In this document: piece by piece, positions 49,910 to 63,147 of the stretch | How the letters are laid out: the number at the start of each line of letters is the position of its first letter | How positions within the stretch are numbered: position 1 is the first letter of the stretch | From: Synechococcus sp. CS-1328 | GTDB lineage: Bacteria; Cyanobacteriota; Cyanobacteriia; PCC-6307; Cyanobiaceae | Reading direction: 5' to 3' | Assembly (NCBI RefSeq): GCF_025128095.1 | Contig: NZ_JAHLYT010000006.1 | Location: 1-64,000, forward strand | Length of the DNA: 64,000 bases | Program-made: the position numbers and the translations under genes | The notes under the pieces: generated by a model | Told to the model about the DNA's origin: nothing | Database searches by the model: none | What the model saw: the letters and a program-made list of their open reading frames with translations, nothing else

Positions 49910-50470
49910 ATGGCGTCACAGTTGCAAGGTTCTGTGATGGCCGCCGCGGCCCCGCCCCCCTCCAGACCGCGGCCGAATCCCTGGCTCGGGCCCCTGCTGG
50001 TGGGGGTCTGTTTCGGGGTGGGGTATGGCCTCACCCAGCGCCTGCTGACCCTCAACCTGCCAGGCCTGATTCATCTCGGCCAGGGCTTTTCCCTCAAGCC
50101 GTTCCCCGGTACCGGCCTGGAGGCCCTGAGGCAGCGCTTCGGCCAGGAGGGTCAGCAGATCCGCGGTGATCTCGACCTGCTGGAGCTGGAGGCCCAATCC
50201 CGGCAGCAGGACGAGGAGATGCGCAAGCGGCAGGACGCTCTCGATGCCGAAGAGAAGCGGCAGTCTGAGGCCCCCGAGCCTCTGGCGCTGCCGGAGGCTG
50301 AACGCCCACAGGACGGTGGTGGTGGCGGAACCCCAGCGGCGACCCCCGCAGGACCCTCTGCCGCGACACCTTCGGGGAACCCTGCGGTGAAGCCAGAGGC
50401 TCCCCCGCCGGTCCAGCCGGCCGCCGAGCCGGCCCCGCCACCACCGCCGAGCCCCGGTCCCAGGCCGTGA
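49910..50470 (+). CDS. Hypothetical membrane-anchored protein with Pro/Ala-rich tail
   Basis: 186 residues; ATG 49937 is an alternative start. A single hydrophobic helix (WLGPLLVGVCFGVGYGLTQRLL) is followed by a short conserved-looking stretch (FPGTGLEALRQRFG), a charged coiled coil (about 80-120) and 65 residues of Pro/Ala/Gly low complexity. This is the layout of a tethered coiled-coil protein. No catalytic motif is visible and I do not recognise it. It sits between two other small hypotheticals of similar GC. Confidence 0.55.
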   Translation: MASQLQGSVMAAAAPPPSRPRPNPWLGPLLVGVCFGVGYGLTQRLLTLNLPGLIHLGQGFSLKPFPGTGLEALRQRFGQEGQQIRGDLDLLELEAQSRQQDEEMRKRQDALDAEEKRQSEAPEPLALPEAERPQDGGGGGTPAATPAGPSAATPSGNPAVKPEAPPPVQPAAEPAPPPPPSPGPRP

Positions 50471-50524
50471 TCGTTCACAGTCCCCACCCCCGGCTGCCAC
50501 AGTGACGGCAGTACCAGGCCCGAG

Positions 50525-50920
50525 ATGAGCGCGCCCCAGTCCCTCTTCCAGGCGGCCGTCAACCGCTTCACGGCCCGGCTGGGCAGTGGCCTGGCCGATG
50601 CCGCAGCAGGACTGGCGGTGCTCGCCCAGGAGGCTCCGGAACGGCTGCAGCAGGAATGGCAATTGTTCTGGCAGGAAGTGGAACTGGAAGCTGAGAGGCT
50701 GGAGAGGAGCACGGGCAGCACAGCCGATGCGGCTGGCACCAACATTTCGACTGTTTCGACGTCTCCCTTTGAGGGAGATGGCATGCCGGGCGAGGCCTTC
50801 GCCCGTGATCCGGGCTTCTCGCGTTTCCCCCGGGAGACCCAGGCTCAGATCGATGCCCTGCGGGCCCAGGTGGCCACCATCGCGCGCCGCCTCGACGAAC
50901 GGCCCGCGGTGCAGGACTGA
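50525..50920 (+). CDS. Small hypothetical helical protein upstream of UbiB-like kinase
   Basis: 131 residues. The N-terminal half is amphipathic helix (QSLFQAAVNRFTARLGSGLADAA...APERLQQEWQLFWQEVELEAERLE), with a Ser/Thr-rich hinge and a second helix (FPRETQAQIDALRAQVATIARRLDE). The pattern resembles phasin-like or coiled-coil proteins but no family can be assigned. The stop is 5 bp before the ABC1-kinase start, so the two genes are probably cotranscribed and it may help that kinase (inference). Confidence 0.65.
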   Translation: MSAPQSLFQAAVNRFTARLGSGLADAAAGLAVLAQEAPERLQQEWQLFWQEVELEAERLERSTGSTADAAGTNISTVSTSPFEGDGMPGEAFARDPGFSRFPRETQAQIDALRAQVATIARRLDERPAVQD

Positions 50921-50925
50921 ACGCC

Positions 50926-52686
50926 ATGACGGTCAGTGGCGTAGCGGTCAGTGGTGCGGCGGTCAGCGGGATGGCGGCTGGAGTGCCAGTCCGTGGCATT
51001 GGTTCGTGGCGCCGTGCAGTGCTCGATGGCGCCACCCGGATCTGGCGGCCGCTGCGGATCTGGGGCCTCACCCTGAGGCTGCTGGCCAGCCTCTGGTGGG
51101 ATGGCCGCCGCTGGAGTTATCCCGGTGGGTTCACCCCGGAACGCCTGGCGGCACGGCAGCGCCGCCGGGCCCGCTGGCTCACGCAGCAGTTCCTGTCTTT
51201 GGGCTCGGCCTTCATCAAGCTCGGTCAGCTGCTGTCTGCCCGCCCCGATGTGCTGCCCGCCGATGTGGTGGAGGAGCTGTCCCATCTGCAGGACCGGGTG
51301 CCCGCCTTTCCGTTTTCGGTGGTGGAGGGTCTGCTGGAGCAGGAACTGGGTGAGCGCTGCGCCGAGATCCTCGATCTCGAGGAGGTGCCGCTCGGCTCGG
51401 CCAGCCTGGCCCAGGTGCACCGCGCCAGCCTGCGCAGCGGCCGCCAGGTGGTGTTCAAGGTGCAGCGCCCTGGACTGGAGCGCCTTTTCCGGCTCGATCT
51501 GGAAGTGCTGCAGCAGGTGGCGGCGGCCGTGCAGCGCCACCCCCGCTGGGGCCAGGGGCGCGACTGGATCGGCATTGCCAAGGAATGCCGCCGCGTGCTG
51601 CTGCGGGAGCTCGATTTCCGCCTGGAGGCCGAGCATGCCGCCCGCTTTCGGCAGCAGTTTCTTGAGGATCCGGGCATCCGCATTCCGGCCGTGGTCTGGG
51701 AACTGAGCAGCCGCCGCGTGCTCTGCCTCGATTACGTGCCTGGCATCAAGATCACCGACCGCCCGGCCCTGGTGGCGGCAGGCATCGAGCCCGCTGCCGT
51801 GGCGGAGAAGGGCGCCGCCAGTTATCTGCAGCAGCTGGTGCGCTTCGGCTTCTTCCACGCCGATCCCCACCCCGGCAACCTGGCTGTGGCAGCCGATGGT
51901 GCCCTCATCTACTACGACTTCGGGATGATGGGGCAGATCTCGGAGCGGCTGCGCAGCCGCCTCGGCCGCATGGTGCGGGCCGCCGCGGCGCGGGATGCCT
52001 CCACCCTGGTGGAGGAACTGCAGCGGGCCGGTGTGATCGCCGAGGGCGTTGATCTCGGCCCGGTCCGGCGGCTGGTGCGGGTGATGCTCACCGAGGCGCT
52101 CACGCCTCCGTTCAGCTCCAACGTGCTGCAGAAGCTCTCAGGAGATCTCTATGACCTCGTCTACGACCAGCCATTCCGCCTTCCACCGGAACTGATCTTC
52201 GTGATGCGGGCCCTCTCCACCTTCGAGGGGGTGGGCCGCAGCCTCGATCCCGGCTTTAGCCTGGTTTCCATTGCCCGCCCCTACCTGCTGCCCCTCATGA
52301 CTGCCAGTGGGTCCGGCCCCAACGACCTGATCAACGAGCTGGGCCGCCAGGCGGCCGAAGTGGGCAGTCGCGCCCTCGGTATTCCCCGCCGGCTCGATGA
52401 GAGCCTGGCCCGCATCGAGCAGGGGGATCTGCAGGTGCAGATCCGCGCCGGCGAAACCGACCGGCTGCTGCGGCGCCTGGCCCTGGCGCAGCAGAGTGCC
52501 GGCCAGTCATTCCTGCTGGGCGGCCTGGCCGTTGCAGCCGCCCTGCTGGCGGCCAGTGCCAGGCCTGCCCTGGTGGCGATTCCCCTGGTCCTCGGCCTGC
52601 CGGTGGGAACGGGCTGGCTGAAGCTGCAGTCGCGCCTGCAGCGCGATGGTCGCCTCGATCAGCTGCAGGGGAACGGCAAGGGCTGA
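50926..52686 (+). CDS. ABC1/UbiB-family atypical kinase
   Basis: 586 residues. Signature elements of the UbiB/ADCK family occur in order: the KxGQ motif in SAFIKLGQLLSARPDVLP, the Ala-rich loop replacing the P-loop (PLGSASLAQVHRA), the VAIK-like Lys in VVFKVQRPG, GFFHADPHPGNL and the DFG in IYYDFGMMGQ. Two hydrophobic C-terminal helices (FLLGGLAVAAALLAA; ALVAIPLVLGL) anchor it to a membrane. In cyanobacteria several paralogues act in prenyl-quinone (plastoquinone/tocopherol) metabolism. The first 30 residues are VSG-repeat low complexity, so the true start may lie further in. The stop abuts the convergent eno stop with no gap. Confidence 0.9.
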   Translation: MTVSGVAVSGAAVSGMAAGVPVRGIGSWRRAVLDGATRIWRPLRIWGLTLRLLASLWWDGRRWSYPGGFTPERLAARQRRRARWLTQQFLSLGSAFIKLGQLLSARPDVLPADVVEELSHLQDRVPAFPFSVVEGLLEQELGERCAEILDLEEVPLGSASLAQVHRASLRSGRQVVFKVQRPGLERLFRLDLEVLQQVAAAVQRHPRWGQGRDWIGIAKECRRVLLRELDFRLEAEHAARFRQQFLEDPGIRIPAVVWELSSRRVLCLDYVPGIKITDRPALVAAGIEPAAVAEKGAASYLQQLVRFGFFHADPHPGNLAVAADGALIYYDFGMMGQISERLRSRLGRMVRAAAARDASTLVEELQRAGVIAEGVDLGPVRRLVRVMLTEALTPPFSSNVLQKLSGDLYDLVYDQPFRLPPELIFVMRALSTFEGVGRSLDPGFSLVSIARPYLLPLMTASGSGPNDLINELGRQAAEVGSRALGIPRRLDESLARIEQGDLQVQIRAGETDRLLRRLALAQQSAGQSFLLGGLAVAAALLAASARPALVAIPLVLGLPVGTGWLKLQSRLQRDGRLDQLQGNGKG

Positions 52687-54072
<1,386 letters not shown>

Positions 54073-54172
54073 TCACAATGGATTCTCACAACCCTGTCTC
54101 GCCGCGCTTCCAGAGCCTGCGGCCAGAATGGCGGCAGACCGAACCGGCGCAGGGCGCCGCAGGAGCTCGCCG

Positions 54173-54577
54173 ATGCGATTGCTGCACACCATGCTCCGGG
54201 TCGGAGATCTGGAACGCTCACTCACCTTTTATACGGAGGTGCTGGGGATGCGGCTGCTGCGCCGCAAGGACTACCCCTCCGGTCGCTTCACCCTGGCCTT
54301 CGTGGGCTATGGCGAGGAACGCGACACCACGGTGCTCGAACTCACCCACAACTGGGACACCGACGCCTACACGGTGGGCAGCGGCTACGGCCACATCGCC
54401 ATCGGCGTGGACGACATCCAGGCCACCTGTGCCGCCATCGGTGCCCAAGGGGGCCGGGTGGTGCGGGAGCCGGGGCCGATGAAGCACGGCAGCACCGTGA
54501 TCGCTTTCCTGGAGGATCCCGATGGCTACAAGGTGGAGCTGATCCAGCGCTCCGCCCCGGCGGCGGCGTCCGCCTGA
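54173..54577 (+). CDS. gloA: Lactoylglutathione lyase (glyoxalase I)
   Basis: 134 residues from ATG 54173. It isomerises the methylglyoxal-glutathione hemithioacetal to S-lactoylglutathione. The four metal ligands fall exactly where the E. coli nickel enzyme has them: His5 (LLHTML), Glu56 (VLELTHN), His74 (YGHIAIGV) and Glu122 (YKVELIQ). A compact single-domain enzyme, functional as a dimer. The frame is open upstream but that part lacks homology. It precedes the ClpB-type gene by 26 bp. Confidence 0.95.
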   Translation: MRLLHTMLRVGDLERSLTFYTEVLGMRLLRRKDYPSGRFTLAFVGYGEERDTTVLELTHNWDTDAYTVGSGYGHIAIGVDDIQATCAAIGAQGGRVVREPGPMKHGSTVIAFLEDPDGYKVELIQRSAPAAASA

Positions 54578-54603
54578 TTGCCCGCCGCCCTGCCTCCTGC
54601 GTC

Positions 54604-57705
<3,102 letters not shown>

Positions 57706-57750
57706 GGATCGCAGGCTGCAGGCCCAGGCCTGAAACCCCTGTTGGAACCC

Positions 57751-57762
57751 GTCCGGTAGGGT
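57751..57762 (+). promoter_or_regulatory. Possible promoter element before secE
   Basis: GTCCGGTAGGGT occurs 45 bp before secE, and nearly the same 12-mer, GTCCTGTAGGGT, occurs at 62904-62915 before rplJ. TAGGGT may be the -10 box of both ribosomal/transcription operons. No clear -35 box was found at either site. Confidence 0.35.
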
Positions 57763-57806
57763 GTTCGTTTGCCGGTACGCGCGGACGCACCGGTGCGCGA
57801 GCGCCA

Positions 57807-58094
57807 GTGGACCCCAACTCCGATCCCACCCTTCCCCAGACCCGGCCCACGACCGAAGGCGGCAGTGCCAATGGGGCTGTGGTCGAGGCCTCCCCTGCCG
57901 CCAGCGAGGTGGCCGAGGCTGAAGGCAACGTCCTTGCTGCCACCATGGCCGAACTGCGCAAGGTGGTCTGGCCGAGCCGCCAGCAGCTGTTCAGCGAGGC
58001 GGTGGCGGTGATCCTGATGGTGAGCCTCTCGGCCGCCGCCATCGCCGCCATCGATCGCCTCTATGGCTGGGCCGCCACCCAGGTGTTCCGCTGA
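57807..58094 (+). CDS. secE: Preprotein translocase subunit SecE
   Basis: 95 residues from GTG 57807. SecE clamps SecY in the Sec translocon. The conserved cytoplasmic helix MAELRKVVWPSRQQLFSEAV leads into one transmembrane helix (AVILMVSLSAAAIAAIDRLYGW). About 40 variable Ser/Ala/Glu residues precede it. The position just before nusG and rplK is the standard bacterial order. Confidence 0.95.
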   Translation: MDPNSDPTLPQTRPTTEGGSANGAVVEASPAASEVAEAEGNVLAATMAELRKVVWPSRQQLFSEAVAVILMVSLSAAAIAAIDRLYGWAATQVFR

Positions 58095-58117
58095 GTTTCC
58101 GTCCCCCCGAGAGCCCC

Positions 58118-59056
58118 GTGTCCGAGATCGATCTGGAAGTGCCCGAACCCGTCACCCTCGCGCCCGATGCAGAGGCTGTTCTCGATGCCGAGGCTGTTTT
58201 CGATGCCGAGGCTGTGCTTGATGCCGAGGCTGTGCTTGATGCTGAAGCTGCGCTTGAACCCGAGGCTGAGCTTGAGCCTGAGGTAGATCCCGTGGCTCTT
58301 GTCGCGGCCGATGACCAGGCCTCCTCTGACGCTGCGACAGCCCCTGAGCCCCAGCTCGACGCCGACGACGTTTCAGGGCTCGTGGTCACCACGTCTGACG
58401 GCCTGGAGCTTGATCCTGCGGCCCAGGCTGCGCTGGGAGTCATGGGGCCCGACGGGGTGCTCGATCTGTCCGGTGCCGAGACCGTCAAGGCGCCGGTGGC
58501 CCGCTGGTTTGCGGTGCAGGTGGCCTCGAGCTGCGAGAAGAAGGTGAAGGCCACCCTTGAGCAGCGGGCCGTCACCCTCGGGGTCGACAACCGCATCCTC
58601 GAGATCGAGATCCCCCAGACCCCCGGGGTGAAGATCAAGAAGGACGGCTCCCGCCAGTCGATCGAGGAAAAGGTGTTCCCCGGCTATGTGCTGGTGCGGA
58701 TGGTGCTCGACGAGGACACGATGATGGCGGTGCGCAGCACCCCCAACGTGATCAATTTCGTGGGGCAGGAAGAGCGTCGCGCCACCGGCAAGGCCCGCGG
58801 CCACATCAGGCCCCGGCCCCTCAGCCGCACCGAGGTGGATCGGATCTTCAAGCGTGCCGCCGAGAAGAAACCTGTGCTGAAGGTGGATCTGGCCGAGGGC
58901 GATCAGATCCTGGTCACCGCCGGTCCGTTCAAGGATTTCCAGGGCGAGGTCATCGAGGTCTCGGGCGAGCGCAGCAAGCTCAAGGCCCTGCTCTCGATCT
59001 TCGGCCGGGAAACACCGGTGGAACTCGAGTTCTCCCAGATCAGCAAGCAGAGCTAG
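58118..59056 (+). CDS. nusG: Transcription termination/antitermination factor NusG with long acidic N-terminal extension
   Basis: 312 residues from GTG 58118, about 110-130 longer than typical NusG. The NGN domain begins near residue 128 (ARWFAVQVASSCEKKVK), and the KOW domain near 259 (EGDQILVTAGPFKDFQGEV). NusG binds RNA polymerase and speeds elongation or links it to Rho and the ribosome. The first 125 residues are strongly acidic and include six units of a DAEAVL repeat encoded by an 18-bp tandem repeat. It lies 23 bp after secE. Confidence 0.96.
   Translation: MSEIDLEVPEPVTLAPDAEAVLDAEAVFDAEAVLDAEAVLDAEAALEPEAELEPEVDPVALVAADDQASSDAATAPEPQLDADDVSGLVVTTSDGLELDPAAQAALGVMGPDGVLDLSGAETVKAPVARWFAVQVASSCEKKVKATLEQRAVTLGVDNRILEIEIPQTPGVKIKKDGSRQSIEEKVFPGYVLVRMVLDEDTMMAVRSTPNVINFVGQEERRATGKARGHIRPRPLSRTEVDRIFKRAAEKKPVLKVDLAEGDQILVTAGPFKDFQGEVIEVSGERSKLKALLSIFGRETPVELEFSQISKQS
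58166..58273 (+). repeat. nusG: 18-bp coding tandem repeat in nusG
   Basis: Six 18-bp units of the type GATGCCGAGGCTGTGCTT start at 58166, 58184, 58202, 58220, 58238 and 58256; the third and fourth are identical and the outer ones diverge. They encode DAEAVL/DAEAVF/DAEAAL/EPEAEL. The near-identity of the middle copies points to recent slippage or unequal exchange. Confidence 0.9.
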
Positions 59057-59100
59057 CCGATCTCTTTGTTGCGGCCGTCTCCCTGCGGAGGGCGGCCCTT

Positions 59101-59205
59101 GGATGGCCATCGCTTCAGGCGATGCCCATCCGCCAGCCGCTCCCTGGAGCGGCCATCCGCACAGCCGCTCCCTCTGGGAGTCCCGTCCACTCTCCCGTTA
59201 GGGAG
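59101..59205 (+). promoter_or_regulatory. Stem-loop series in the nusG-rplK intergenic leader
   Basis: Four consecutive hairpins fill the space before rplK: 59101-59113 with 59119-59131 (12 bp, one C-C mismatch, loop TTCAG); GCCGCTCC 59136-59143 with GGAGCGGC 59146-59153; CTCCC 59168-59172 with GGGAG 59176-59180; and CTCCC 59192-59196 with GGGAG 59201-59205 (loop GTTA). None is followed by a T-run, so they look like an RNA leader or processing element rather than a terminator. L1 commonly represses its own operon by binding RNA before rplK, a possible role here. Confidence 0.55.
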
Positions 59206-59225
59206 TCAGATCCCTAGCCCCGCCG

Positions 59226-59651
59226 ATGGCCAAAAAAGTTGTAGCCGTGATCAAGCTGGCCCTCCAGGCCGGCAAAGCCAACCCCGCACCGCCGGTGGGC
59301 CCCGCCCTCGGCCAGCACGGGGTCAACATCATGGCGTTCTGCAAGGAGTACAACGCCCGCACCCAGGAAAAAGCCGGGTACGTGATCCCGGTGGAGATCT
59401 CGGTCTTTGAAGACCGCAGCTTCACCTTCATCACCAAGACCCCGCCCGCCTCGGTGCTGATCTCGAAGGCGGCCGGCATCGACAAAGGTGCCGCCACCTC
59501 CGCCAAGGGATCCGTGGGTGCAATCTCCAGAGCTCAGCTCGAAGAGATCGCCAAGACCAAGCTGCCCGACCTCAACTGCACCAGCGTTGAGTCGGCCATG
59601 CGCATCATCGAAGGCACCGCCCGCAACATGGGCGTCGCCGTCAACGACTGA
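59226..59651 (+). CDS. rplK: 50S ribosomal protein L11
   Basis: 141 residues, the standard length. L11 forms the GTPase-associated centre of the large subunit with 23S rRNA. The proline-rich N-terminal switch region ([32 protein letters not shown]) and the RNA-binding C-terminal domain ([18 protein letters not shown]...[11 protein letters not shown]) are intact. Confidence 0.98.
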   Translation: MAKKVVAVIKLALQAGKANPAPPVGPALGQHGVNIMAFCKEYNARTQEKAGYVIPVEISVFEDRSFTFITKTPPASVLISKAAGIDKGAATSAKGSVGAISRAQLEEIAKTKLPDLNCTSVESAMRIIEGTARNMGVAVND

Positions 59652-59750
59652 TTTTTCGTTCCTGTTCCCTGATTCGGGGGAGACCCACCCATCCGTCCGG
59701 CGCCCTGTTGCGTCCGGGCCCTGGCGGTCGCCCGTACCCCAACCCCAGCC

Positions 59751-60458
59751 ATGCCCAAAGTTTCCAAGCGTTTTTCCGCTCTGGCCGCCACGGTCGAAGA
59801 GCGCGCCTATGCCCCTCTCGAGGCGATCGATCTGGTGAAGGCCAACGCCAACGCCAAGTTCGACGAGACGATCGAAGCCCACGTGCGCCTCGGCATCGAT
59901 CCCAAGTACACCGACCAGCAGCTGCGCACCACCGTGGCCCTGCCCCACGGCACCGGCCAGAGCATCCGCATCGCCGTGATCGCCCGCGGTGAGGCCGTGG
60001 CCGCCGCCAAGGCCGCCGGTGCCGATCTGGCCGGCGATGAGGAGCTGGTGGATGTGATCGCCGGTGGGGCGATGGATTTCGACCTGCTGATCGCCACCCC
60101 GGACATGATGCCAAAGGTGGCCAAGCTGGGCCGTGTGCTTGGCCCCCGCGGCCTGATGCCGAACCCCAAGGCCGGCACCGTGACCACCGACCTGGCCGGC
60201 GCGATCAGCGAGTTCAAGGCCGGCAAACTTGAGTTCCGTGCCGACCGCACCGGCATCGTGCACGTGCGCTTCGGCAAGGCCAGCTTCGATGCCGACAAGC
60301 TGCTCGACAACCTCAAGGCCCTGCAGGAAACCATCGACCGTCAGAAGCCCAGCGGAGCCAAGGGCCGCTACTGGCGCTCCCTGTTCGTGACCTCCACGAT
60401 GGGTCCCTCGGTCGAAGTCGACTTCAGCGCCCTGCAGGACATCAAGAAGGAGGCCTGA
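59751..60458 (+). CDS. rplA: 50S ribosomal protein L1
   Basis: 235 residues, full length. L1 forms the mobile stalk at the E site and often represses its own operon. Recognised by [32 protein letters not shown], the inserted domain [22 protein letters not shown] and [13 protein letters not shown]. It lies 99 bp after rplK. Unlike the usual order, rplJ does not follow; a convergent transporter gene does. Confidence 0.98.
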   Translation: MPKVSKRFSALAATVEERAYAPLEAIDLVKANANAKFDETIEAHVRLGIDPKYTDQQLRTTVALPHGTGQSIRIAVIARGEAVAAAKAAGADLAGDEELVDVIAGGAMDFDLLIATPDMMPKVAKLGRVLGPRGLMPNPKAGTVTTDLAGAISEFKAGKLEFRADRTGIVHVRFGKASFDADKLLDNLKALQETIDRQKPSGAKGRYWRSLFVTSTMGPSVEVDFSALQDIKKEA

Positions 60459-60470
60459 TCAGACAAACGG

Positions 60471-60499
60471 ATGCCATGGCCCTCAGGTGGCCATGGCAT
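60471..60499. terminator. Bidirectional hairpin between rplA and the ABC transporter gene
   Basis: ATGCCATGGCC (60471-60481) pairs perfectly with GGCCATGGCAT (60489-60499), 11 bp around a 7-nt loop that contains the stop codon of the convergent transporter gene. No T-run follows on either strand, so it may act as a Rho-assisted or 3'-end-protecting stem rather than a classic intrinsic terminator. Confidence 0.5.
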
Positions 60500-62036
60500 G
60501 GCGCTGGGGATTGAGGCGGTGCTCCAGCCGCTTGAACAGCCAGGAGGTCACCGAGGTCATCACCAGGTACACCAAGGCCACCGCCAGATAGACCTCAAAC
60601 GCCCGGTAGGTGGTGGCCACCACCAGCTGCCCCTCGCGGAACAGTTCGTCGAAGCCGATCACCGCCGCCAGGCTGGTGTCCTTGATCAGGGTGATGAACT
60701 CATTGGCCAGGGGCGGCAGCACCCGCCGCAGGGCCTGGGGGAGCACCACGAAGCGCATCCGTGCGATCGGGTTCATCGCCAGGGCATCAGCCGCTTCCCA
60801 CTGGCCGCGATCGATTGATTCGATGCCGGCGCGCAGGGTTTCCGACAGATAGGCGGCCACGTTGAGGCTGAGGGCGATCACCGCGGCCACGAAGCGATCC
60901 AGGTTGAAGGGCAGCCCCAGCCCGTTCAGCAGGGCCGGCAGCCCGAAATAGATCATGAACAGCTGCACCAGCATCGGGGTGCCGCGGAAGAGGTCGACGT
61001 AGACGCGGCACAGACCGCGCAGCACCGGTCCCCCGCCCATCAGTCCATAGGCCACCAGGCCCGCACCGATCAACCCGAAGCTGAACGACACCAGGGTGAG
61101 CGACAGGGTGACGCCGGCGCCGCGCATCAGGTTGCGGAACAGCTGGGCCGGATTGAGGGCCGCCTCCTGGTGGGCCTCTGCCAGGGCCGGCGCCTGCTCC
61201 GGCAGCTCGGGTGGGCTCTTGCCAAACCAGCGCTGGTAGAGGCGGGCGTAGCTGCCGTCGGCCAGCATCCGCGCGATGCCCTGATTTACCGTCTCGCGCA
61301 GGGGGGAATTGCGGGGGAAGGCAATCCCGTAGACCTCGTTGGTGAGGGGCGTGCCGGCGATGCGCAGGCCGCGCAGGCCGGCCGACTGGATGGCATACAG
61401 GCTGGCCGGCAGGTCGTTGACGTAGGCCTCGACGTTGCCGTTGATCAGTTCCTGCAGCGCCAGGGGTGCGGCGTCGAAGTTGGTGATGCGGGCACCGGGG
61501 ACCTCGGCCATGGCCTTGGCGCCGGTGGTGCCGATCTGCACCGCGATCGTGCGGCCCTCGAGATCCTTGAGGGTATTGATGCTGGTGTTGCCCTCGCGTA
61601 CCAGGATGCCCAGCCCGGCGACGAAGTAGGGACGCGAGAAATCCACCGCCTGGGCCCGTTCGGCCGTGATCGTCATGGCGCTGATCACCATGTCGACGCT
61701 GCCGGCCTGGAGCGCCGGGATCAGGCCGTCGAACGGCAGGGAGACGAAGCGGACCGGGTGGCCGCTGTTCGCCCCGATCGCCTTGATCAGATCAATGTCG
61801 AAGCCCTGCAGCTCATCGCGGGCCCCGGCCTTCATCTGGAACGGGGCGTAGGTGGGGTCGGTGCCCACGGTCCAGGCTGGTTTGGCGGTCGCCGCCCCCG
61901 TTTCCTCCCCAGGGCCTGCGGCTGCGGGGTGGAGCCCGACAACGCCCAGCGCCAGGACCAGGCTGATCGCCGCCAGGGCCAGCAGCCGACACCACAACCG
62001 GCGCCACTGTCCGCGCATCAGATCGATACTGGTCAC
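60483..62036 (-). CDS. Polar amino-acid ABC transporter: substrate-binding protein fused to permease
   Basis: 517 residues. A signal-anchor helix (about 14-40) leads to a family 3 solute-binding domain ([56 protein letters not shown]; about 50-270). A HisM/GlnP-type permease (about 295-505) follows, with the ATPase-coupling EAA loop in [28 protein letters not shown]. Such binding-protein/permease fusions occur in cyanobacteria and Gram-positives and import glutamine, glutamate or other polar amino acids. The divergent ATPase gene starts 29 bp away, completing the importer. The pair interrupts the rplA-rplJ linkage. Confidence 0.93.
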   Translation of the reverse strand: MTSIDLMRGQWRRLWCRLLALAAISLVLALGVVGLHPAAAGPGEETGAATAKPAWTVGTDPTYAPFQMKAGARDELQGFDIDLIKAIGANSGHPVRFVSLPFDGLIPALQAGSVDMVISAMTITAERAQAVDFSRPYFVAGLGILVREGNTSINTLKDLEGRTIAVQIGTTGAKAMAEVPGARITNFDAAPLALQELINGNVEAYVNDLPASLYAIQSAGLRGLRIAGTPLTNEVYGIAFPRNSPLRETVNQGIARMLADGSYARLYQRWFGKSPPELPEQAPALAEAHQEAALNPAQLFRNLMRGAGVTLSLTLVSFSFGLIGAGLVAYGLMGGGPVLRGLCRVYVDLFRGTPMLVQLFMIYFGLPALLNGLGLPFNLDRFVAAVIALSLNVAAYLSETLRAGIESIDRGQWEAADALAMNPIARMRFVVLPQALRRVLPPLANEFITLIKDTSLAAVIGFDELFREGQLVVATTYRAFEVYLAVALVYLVMTSVTSWLFKRLEHRLNPQRHAMAT

Positions 62037-62065
62037 GGCCCTGTCCGCGCGCTGGAGTGCTCTCC

Positions 62066-62821
62066 ATGATCGCCAGCTCCGCAGCCCCGCCTCTGCTGGC
62101 CTGTCACCAGCTGCACAAGAGTTACGGCACCCGAACGGTGCTGCGGGGGGTGAGCGCCACGTTCGAGGCGGGCGATGTGGTGTCGGTGATCGGGCCTTCG
62201 GGTTGCGGCAAGAGCACTTTTCTGCGCTGCCTCAACCGGCTCGAGAGTTTTCAGGCGGGCAGGTTGGAGCTGATGGGTCACGACCTCTCGGCGCCGCGGC
62301 TGAGCTGGGCTGCGCAGGCCCGCCTGCGCAGCCGGGTTGGCATGGTGTTCCAGCAGTTCAACCTGTTTCCGCACCTGAGCGTGCTGGACAACCTGATGCT
62401 GGCGCCCCGGCGCATCCTGGGGGTGCCGCTGGCCGAGTGCCGCGATCGGGCCCTGCATCACCTCACCACCGTGGGGCTGGCGGAACGGGCCCAGGCCTGG
62501 CCTGACCAGCTCTCCGGTGGCCAGAAGCAGCGGGTGGCGATTGCCCGGGCCCTGTGCATGAATCCGGCCCTGATGCTGTTCGACGAGCCCACCAGCGCCC
62601 TCGATCCTGAACTGGTGGGCGAGGTGCTGGCCGTGATGCAGCAGCTCGCCGCCGACGGCATGACGATGGTGGTGGTGACCCACGAGATGCGCTTCGCCCG
62701 GGAGGTGTCGGATCGGGTGCTGTTCTTCAACGATGGGCTGATCGAGGAGCAGGGGAGCCCTGATCAGCTGTTCACCCAGCCCCGCAGCGACCGGCTGCAG
62801 ACGTTTCTGCGTCGTCAGTAG
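62066..62821 (+). CDS. Polar amino-acid ABC transporter ATP-binding protein (GlnQ-type)
   Basis: 251 residues from ATG 62066; an in-frame GTG at 62057 would add three residues. The ABC motifs are complete: Walker [14 protein letters not shown]-loop [13 protein letters not shown], signature [15 protein letters not shown], Walker [15 protein letters not shown] and the switch [13 protein letters not shown]. The subgroup energises polar amino-acid importers at the inner membrane, here with the divergently encoded binding-protein/permease fusion. The two genes share a 29-bp gap to this ATG, so their promoters overlap each other's coding starts. Confidence 0.93.
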   Translation: MIASSAAPPLLACHQLHKSYGTRTVLRGVSATFEAGDVVSVIGPSGCGKSTFLRCLNRLESFQAGRLELMGHDLSAPRLSWAAQARLRSRVGMVFQQFNLFPHLSVLDNLMLAPRRILGVPLAECRDRALHHLTTVGLAERAQAWPDQLSGGQKQRVAIARALCMNPALMLFDEPTSALDPELVGEVLAVMQQLAADGMTMVVVTHEMRFAREVSDRVLFFNDGLIEEQGSPDQLFTQPRSDRLQTFLRRQ

Positions 62822-63147
62822 GTCTCTGGCGTCAGCAGGACAGCGGCATCTGCGGGACAGCGGCGCCAGCAGAGCGATTTCTGTGGTACTGGTGCGGATC
62901 CCTGTCCTGTAGGGTTGAGAGCTGGCTTCGGCCAGAAGGGCACGCGCCCTACCCAAGACAGCAGGTCGATTCAGGTGCCCGGTTCGCCGGTGATCCTGAT
63001 CCGTAAATCCTGCCGAGGTGCACGCGACTGGTTTCTGCGCGTCCGGATTCTTCCGGATCGTCTGAACAGGCCGCAGCCCTCGAGGTGCCTTTTGTGAGGT
63101 CCCTGGGGCTGCGTACCCGGCTTGTTCCCCCGATCCGATCCTTTCCT
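62822..63147 (+). promoter_or_regulatory. rplJ leader with promoter-like element and L10-leader-like RNA
   Basis: These 326 bp hold no convincing gene. GTCCTGTAGGGT at 62904-62915 matches the 12-mer before secE and may include the -10 box. Nearer the gene, CGCAGCCC (63072-63079) pairs with GGGCTGCG (63106-63113) around a loop containing GAGGTGCC and TTTTGTGAGG, the arrangement of the ribosomal L10 leader (Rfam L10_leader, from memory), where L10-L12 binds to repress rplJL. The 3' side runs to the rplJ ATG. Confidence 0.55.

Noticed and set aside
63085-63147. rplJ starting at 63085
   Set aside because: The extra 21 residues run through the L10-leader-like stem and are absent from L10 proteins; ATG 63148 gives the standard N-terminus.
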